Origin: Chitinophagaceae bacterium
GTDB lineage: Bacteria > Bacteroidota > Bacteroidia > Chitinophagales > Chitinophagaceae
Direction of reading: 5' to 3'
Assembly (NCBI GenBank): GCA_947463105.1
Contig: CANHSD010000100.1
Location: forward strand, 1 to 10,160
DNA length: 10,160 bases
The position numbers and the translations under genes were made by a program. Every line of letters begins with the position of its first letter. Position 1 is the first letter of the stretch. The notes beneath the pieces were generated by a model. The model saw only the letters and a program-made list of their open reading frames with translations. It searched no databases and was not told where the DNA came from. Shown one piece after another: positions 6,511-10,160 of this stretch.

Positions 6511-7029
6511 ATGGAAAATTATCTAAGCATTGGAAAACTCGCTGCCACCTTTGGGGTCAAGGGAGAGGTAGTATTGGAGCATCACCTTGGTGAAGATGCC
6601 AGCCTTGAGGGCGTGGTGGCTATTTTTATTGAAGAATTTACGGGTAAGTTCATCCCCTATTTCATTGCCGGCAGCAAAACAAAATCCGGTACAGAGATGA
6701 TCCTCAGCCTGGAAGGAATCGAAAGCCCGGAAAGCGCCAAGCGTTTTCTCCGCAAAAAAATATGGCTCAAGGAAGAAGATGTTAAAAAAAACGCTTCCTC
6801 CACTGCACCCATCTCCATGTTGGGTTTTATGGTATATGACAAGAAAAAACCCTTGTCTACTGTTTTGGAAGTGATTGAGCAACCTGTTCAGATCCTGCTG
6901 CGCATTGAGATGGAAGGGAAAGAAGTGCTGGTTCCGTTGAATGAAAGCACGCTCGACAAGATAGACCACAAGCAAGAGAAAATTTACGTAACACTACCGG
7001 ATGGATTGCTCGATATTTATCTAAATTGA
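6511..7029 (+). CDS. rimM: Ribosome maturation factor RimM
   Basis: A 172-residue factor that helps mature the 16S rRNA 3' domain in the 30S subunit by binding S19. Its N-terminal beta-barrel domain is seen in LSIGKLAATFGVKGEVVLEH (5-24), with the family's IGK...GxxGEV signature, and continues to KKIWLKEED (82-90). A PRC-barrel-like C-terminal half holds GFMVYD (105-110) and ends in the family-typical VTLPDGLLDIYL. Length is usual. The ATG at 6511 is chosen because it starts just before the conserved strand; another ATG at 6506 is out of frame. It lies right behind the hairpin and 20 bp before dinB. The usual partner trmD is not next to it here. Confidence 0.95.
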   Translation: MENYLSIGKLAATFGVKGEVVLEHHLGEDASLEGVVAIFIEEFTGKFIPYFIAGSKTKSGTEMILSLEGIESPESAKRFLRKKIWLKEEDVKKNASSTAPISMLGFMVYDKKKPLSTVLEVIEQPVQILLRIEMEGKEVLVPLNESTLDKIDHKQEKIYVTLPDGLLDIYLN

Positions 7030-7049
7030 GTTGATATTTCACTCTTATT

Positions 7050-8192
7050 ATGGCTGGTCAGCAACCCTATATTGCCCATTTCGACCTGGATGCCTTTTTC
7101 GTTTCCGTGGAGAGAATTCTTGACCCTTCATTGGTTGGGAAAGCATTGATTCTGGGAGGATCCAGGGAACGGGGGGTGGTAAGCACTTGCAGTTATGAAG
7201 CCAGGAAATTTGGCGTGCATTCTGCCATGCCCATGGCAAGGGCTGTTGCCCTCTGCCCGCATGCCATCGTAATGCAGGGTACTCGAGGGCAATACAGCAA
7301 ATTTTCACAATGGGTTACCGATATCATTGCTGCCAAATCTCCCCTTTACGAGAAAGCGTCTGTCGATGAGTTTTATATAGACCTGACAGGCATGGACAAG
7401 TTCTTTGATCCACTCCAATGGACGATCGACATGCGCAAAGAAATCATCGAAACCACCGGTTTGCCTATTTCCTTTGGCCTGGCATCCAACAAGATGGTGG
7501 CAAAAATGGCCACCAACGCGGCCAAGCCCAATGGTTTTTTGCAAGTGCTGCCAGGCAAGGAAAAGGAATTTCTTTCACCACTCAATGTTGGAGAAATTCC
7601 CGGAGTGGGAGAACATACTTTGAAAACCATGCATTCACTGGGAATCATGACCATCCATGATCTGTCGGCTTATCCCCAGCATCTTTTGGAACAGAATTTT
7701 GGTAAATACGGAGAGGTTCTGCAGCAAAAAGCGGAGGGTATTCATTCCGGATCCGTTCACCATTTCCATGAGGCAAAGTCAATGTCAACAGAGCATACAT
7801 TTTCAGAGAACACAGCAGATCTGGATTTTTTACAAGCGGAGTTGATGCGGATGACAGAAAAATTGGGTCATGAACTGAGAGAAGATGGAAAGATGACCAA
7901 ATGTGTTGCTGTAAAAATAAGATATCCTGACTTTGAGACCCATACCCGGCAAATGGCCATTGCTCCCAGTTCCTATGATGATGAACTGATCAAGGTGGTC
8001 AAAGACCTGTTTGGGAACCTATACAAACCCAAGCAACCTGTCAGGTTGATTGGTGTTAGGTTCAGCGAGCTTACATCCAGCAGTCTTCAAACTGATTTAT
8101 TTGAAAACAGGGTCAGAAAGGCCAGTTTATATACCGCCATTGATGCCGTTAAATTGAGGTTTGGAAAAAAATCAGTGGGTAGGGGTGGATAA
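7050..8192 (+). CDS. dinB: DNA polymerase IV (Y-family translesion polymerase)
   Basis: A 380-residue Y-family polymerase that copies past damaged bases at low fidelity. Visible features are HFDLDAFFVSVE (10-21) with catalytic Asp12 and the predicted steric-gate Phe17, SYEARKFGVHSAMPM (48-62), SVDEFYID (104-111) with catalytic Asp106 and Glu107, and the thumb helix-hairpin-helix VGEIPGVGEHT (180-190). The little-finger domain covers about 240-345. QTDLF (347-351) fits the sliding-clamp binding motif QxxLF, followed by about 29 residues rather than being at the very end. It lies 20 bp after rimM with no promoter between, so it probably belongs to the rpsP-rimM transcript. No LexA-type box was recognised. 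Confidence 0.96.
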   Translation: MAGQQPYIAHFDLDAFFVSVERILDPSLVGKALILGGSRERGVVSTCSYEARKFGVHSAMPMARAVALCPHAIVMQGTRGQYSKFSQWVTDIIAAKSPLYEKASVDEFYIDLTGMDKFFDPLQWTIDMRKEIIETTGLPISFGLASNKMVAKMATNAAKPNGFLQVLPGKEKEFLSPLNVGEIPGVGEHTLKTMHSLGIMTIHDLSAYPQHLLEQNFGKYGEVLQQKAEGIHSGSVHHFHEAKSMSTEHTFSENTADLDFLQAELMRMTEKLGHELREDGKMTKCVAVKIRYPDFETHTRQMAIAPSSYDDELIKVVKDLFGNLYKPKQPVRLIGVRFSELTSSSLQTDLFENRVRKASLYTAIDAVKLRFGKKSVGRGG

Positions 8193-8259
8193 AATATAAG
8201 TCTACTTATTTTGTAGAGTAATAAATATTTCCTATATTTGGAGTATTAAACCTATCACC
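8193..8259 (+). promoter_or_regulatory. Peroxiredoxin promoter with overlapping inverted repeat
   Basis: TTTG at 8210-8213 and TATATTTG at 8233-8240 with a 19-bp spacer form the best promoter match in the window; start near 8245, leader about 15 nt. The inverted repeat TCTAC (8201-8205) / GTAGA (8213-8217) with a 7-bp gap overlaps the -33 element, so it could be a regulator site or a weak hairpin ending dinB. Confidence 0.75.
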
Positions 8260-8892
8260 ATGTCAATACATTTAGGCGATACCGCACCCAATTTTACTGC
8301 CGAGACAACAGAGGGAACCATTGACTTCCATGCTTATTTAGGAGACAGCTGGGGGGTATTGTTTTCGCATCCTGCTGATTTTACACCAGTATGTACCACG
8401 GAACTGGGCCGCACTGCCTTGCTGAAAGAGGAATTCGCCAAAAGAAATGTAAAAGTGTTGGCACTCAGCGTAGATCCATTGGATAAACACTTCCTATGGA
8501 TCAAGGATATCAATGAAACCCAGCATTGTGCTGTGGATTTTCCCATCATAGCAGATGAAAGTCGTGAGGTGGCAAAGCTTTATGACATGATTCACCCCAA
8601 TGCATCTGCTACCTTTACGGTTCGGTCGCTTTTCATCATCGGACCAGATAAACAAATCAAGCTTTTTATCACCTACCCTGCTTCTACAGGAAGAAATTTT
8701 GTTGAGGTGCTCAGGGTGATTGACTCCCTACAACTTACTGCAAATCATAGTGTTGCAACACCTGCAGATTGGAAAAAAGGGGAGAAGGTTATCGTTGTTC
8801 CTGCTGTATCTACTGAGGATGCCTTATTGAAGTTTCCGAAGGGGGTTGATGTGGTAAAACCATACCTCCGCTACACCCCGCAGCCTGAATAA
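8260..8892 (+). CDS. Peroxiredoxin, 1-Cys (Prx6-like) type
   Basis: A 210-residue thiol peroxidase that reduces hydrogen peroxide and organic peroxides in the cytoplasm. The active site is HPADFTPVCTTE (37-48) with peroxidatic Cys45 and the supporting Thr42, and Arg123 in VRSLFIIGPD fits the conserved active-site arginine. The long C-terminal part (about 165-210, with TPADWKKGEKVIVVP and a final PYLRYTPQPE) marks the Prx6 branch, which usually has no resolving cysteine in the C-terminal arm. Cys90 is the only other cysteine and sits where some Prx6 proteins have one. No signal peptide. It has its own strong promoter and is probably monocistronic, although rlmN follows after 80 bp. Confidence 0.94.
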   Translation: MSIHLGDTAPNFTAETTEGTIDFHAYLGDSWGVLFSHPADFTPVCTTELGRTALLKEEFAKRNVKVLALSVDPLDKHFLWIKDINETQHCAVDFPIIADESREVAKLYDMIHPNASATFTVRSLFIIGPDKQIKLFITYPASTGRNFVEVLRVIDSLQLTANHSVATPADWKKGEKVIVVPAVSTEDALLKFPKGVDVVKPYLRYTPQPE

Positions 8893-8972
8893 AATGGGGC
8901 GGTTCGGGGTCTCAATTTTATTTCTATCCCCATAAACTGTCAAACCCCTCAAGTAATCATTACCTTTGCATC
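8893..8972 (+). promoter_or_regulatory. Gap before rlmN with a -7 element next to the start codon
   Basis: TACCTTTG at 8961-8968 is a perfect TAnnTTTG element that ends 4 bp before the rlmN ATG, placing the likely transcription start at or within 3 nt of the ATG. No good TTTG is seen at -33. Earlier in the gap, GGGG runs (8896-8899, 8906-8909) face CCCC runs (8928-8931, 8945-8948) and may fold, but no T run follows. Confidence 0.45.
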
Positions 8973-10007
8973 ATGTCTAAGCAGAATATCCGCAGCTTCA
9001 GCAAGGAAGAAATCGGAGAATACCTTGAATCAATTGGGGAGAAAAAGTTTCGTTTGCAGCAAATATGGGAATGGTTATGGCAAAAGCATGCCTTTGATTT
9101 CCAATCCATGTCCAATCTCTCTAAAGAACTGAGGACAAATCTCGAGGAGAAATTTACCCTGCCCTCCCTGTCTGTCGATACAACGCAAGTGAGTGAGGAT
9201 GGAACCGTAAAATCCCGTTTCAAGACCCATGATGGGTTCAAAGTAGAAGGTGTTTTGATTCCTACTGCCGAAAGACTTACCGCCTGCGTTTCCTCCCAGA
9301 TTGGTTGCAGCCTGAGTTGTAAGTTCTGTGCTACCGGCTTCATGGAAAGGGAGAGAAACCTTTCTTTTGATGAGATTTACGATGAAGTCGTATTGCTCAA
9401 CCAGCAGGCCATGCGTATTTACAAGAAGAAATTGACCAATATTGTTTTCATGGGCATGGGTGAGCCTTTGCTCAACTACAAGAACGTGCTGAAGTCCATT
9501 GAAAGGATTACTGCACCAGATGGATTGGGCATGGGGTCCAGGAGAATTACCGTTTCTACTGCAGGGGTTTCCAAAATGATCCGTCAATTGGGTGATGATC
9601 AGGTCAAGTTCAAACTTGCGGTTTCTTTGCATGCACCCAACGACAAGAAACGCAACGAAATCATGCCCATCAATGAAACCAATGACCTCAAAACACTCAT
9701 TGATGCACTGAATTATTTCTACAAACAGACCAAAAGCGAGATAACTTTTGAGTATATCCTGTTTGATAATTTCAATGACTCACTTGAAGATGCCGCAGAG
9801 TTGATGAAGATTTACAGGCAGGTGCCTGCAGACCTGGTCAACATCATTGAATACAATCCGATTGAATTTGCCAGATTCAAAAAACCCGCTGAAGAAAAAA
9901 CCGAAGCCTTCATGCAGTTCCTCGACAAGAACCGCGTGAACGCGAGATTGCGCAAGAGCCGCGGAAAGGATATTGATGCAGCCTGCGGACAACTGGCTAA
10001 TAAATAA
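8973..10007 (+). CDS. rlmN: 23S rRNA (adenine2503-C2)/tRNA (adenine37-C2) methyltransferase RlmN
   Basis: A 344-residue radical-SAM enzyme that methylates C2 of A2503 in 23S rRNA and A37 in some tRNAs, tuning the peptidyl-transferase centre. The N-terminal helical domain covers about 1-60. VEGVLIP (91-97) holds the conserved Glu92. CVSSQIGCSLSCKFC (105-119) contains the radical-SAM CxxxCxxC cysteines 112, 116 and 119. GMGEPLLNY (161-169) binds SAM. AVSLHAPND (216-224) and the C-terminal AACGQL with Cys338, the cysteine that carries the methyl group in the known mechanism, complete the active site. Length is normal. The Cfr-type resistance paralogue acts at C8; overall similarity and the IGCSLSCKFCATG segment favour RlmN. 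Confidence 0.97.
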   Translation: MSKQNIRSFSKEEIGEYLESIGEKKFRLQQIWEWLWQKHAFDFQSMSNLSKELRTNLEEKFTLPSLSVDTTQVSEDGTVKSRFKTHDGFKVEGVLIPTAERLTACVSSQIGCSLSCKFCATGFMERERNLSFDEIYDEVVLLNQQAMRIYKKKLTNIVFMGMGEPLLNYKNVLKSIERITAPDGLGMGSRRITVSTAGVSKMIRQLGDDQVKFKLAVSLHAPNDKKRNEIMPINETNDLKTLIDALNYFYKQTKSEITFEYILFDNFNDSLEDAAELMKIYRQVPADLVNIIEYNPIEFARFKKPAEEKTEAFMQFLDKNRVNARLRKSRGKDIDAACGQLANK

Positions 10008-10010
10008 TTC

Positions 10011-10060
10011 AACCTCTCTCAACCTCTCTCAACCTCCCTCAACTTCCCTCAACCTCTCTC
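10011..10060 (+). repeat. Five tandem 10-bp units, AACCTCTCTC
   Basis: Units at 10011, 10021, 10031, 10041 and 10051 read AACCTCTCTC, AACCTCTCTC, AACCTCCCTC, AACTTCCCTC and AACCTCTCTC. The array starts 4 bp after the rlmN stop and ends 34 bp before the next ATG. Apart from the AA pairs, the strand is pure pyrimidine. The unit length is not a multiple of three, so it is not coding, and it equals about one helical turn. Confidence 0.9.
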
Positions 10061-10094
10061 ACTCATCCTGTTGTAAAACAGCAAAACAAAAAAC

Positions 10095-10160
10095 ATGAAA
10101 CGTACAGACAATTTCTCCAAGTTCGCAGCCCGGAAAAGCAATGCAGCCATCAAGGAAGAA
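10095..10160 (+). CDS. Start of a basic protein, first 22 residues (cut by window end)
   Basis: ATG at 10095 opens a frame to the window edge, reading MKRTDNFSKFAARKSNAAIK and then EE. It is lysine/arginine-rich with no hydrophobic signal. The start is like the basic, low-complexity N-terminal extension of Bacteroidota RluB-type pseudouridine synthases, which would suit the neighbour rlmN, but 22 residues cannot support that name. No TAnnTTTG promoter is visible just upstream. A small hairpin (CTGTT/AACAG, 10068-10081) and an A-rich leader precede it. Confidence 0.5.
   Translation, partial: MKRTDNFSKFAARKSNAAIKEE

Noticed and set aside
9288..9380. rlmN as a Cfr resistance methyltransferase
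   Set aside because: The motif context, length and housekeeping neighbourhood fit RlmN; nothing suggests acquisition.
9075..9632. A 185-codon open frame on the minus strand
   Set aside because: Antisense to rlmN, whose radical-SAM motifs leave no doubt about the real frame.
10011..10060. CRISPR array
   Set aside because: Units are 10 bp and directly adjacent, with no spacers and no cas genes.
10068..10081. CTGTT-GTAA-AACAG hairpin as an rlmN terminator
   Set aside because: Only 5 bp and followed by an A-rich rather than T-rich stretch.

Overview
The window reads as chromosomal housekeeping DNA from a member of the Bacteroidota, most likely the Chitinophagaceae or a close relative (inference). 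The grounds are a short primary-type sigma factor starting MRQLRI and lacking region 1.1, a ribosomal protein S16 with a long Bacteroidota-type tail, a long LptF/LptG permease, a Tat-exported superoxide dismutase, and -7 promoter elements of the form TAnnTTTG with TTTG about 18-20 bp upstream in the best cases. No CRISPR array, tRNA, rRNA, insertion sequence, phage gene or obvious foreign island was seen.

Left part (1-3264), minus strand: the 5' portion of an M20-family metallodipeptidase (cut by the window edge), a Tat-exported Fe/Mn superoxide dismutase, an LptF/LptG permease and a small START-like protein. The last three are tightly packed (gaps of 22 and 2 bp) and read like one unit transcribed leftwards. 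Between the dipeptidase and the dismutase lies a 184-bp gap holding a rightward promoter motif followed by an 11-bp hairpin and six T residues. This is a self-contained unit that could make a ~78-nt small RNA, and it is the best candidate for something undescribed here.

Middle (3265-5831), plus strand: a 283-bp AT-rich gap with no gene, the sigma-70 factor gene, a gap with a promoter motif and a hairpin, and ffh (signal recognition particle GTPase).

Right (5832-10160), plus strand: rpsP (S16), rimM and dinB follow one strong promoter. A terminator-like hairpin sits immediately before the rimM start codon. Next come a 1-Cys type peroxiredoxin with its own textbook promoter, rlmN (possibly leaderless), a five-copy 10-bp tandem repeat, and the first 22 codons of a lysine/arginine-rich protein.

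Functional theme: protein synthesis and export (ffh, rpsP, rimM, rlmN), envelope lipopolysaccharide transport (LptF/LptG), oxidative stress defence (dismutase and peroxiredoxin) and lesion bypass (dinB), read by a sigma factor encoded in the same window. Most genes are ordinary. The points worth a second look are the orphan promoter/terminator pair, two hairpin-T structures placed in leaders of essential genes, the divergent C-terminus of the sigma factor, and the tandem repeat.
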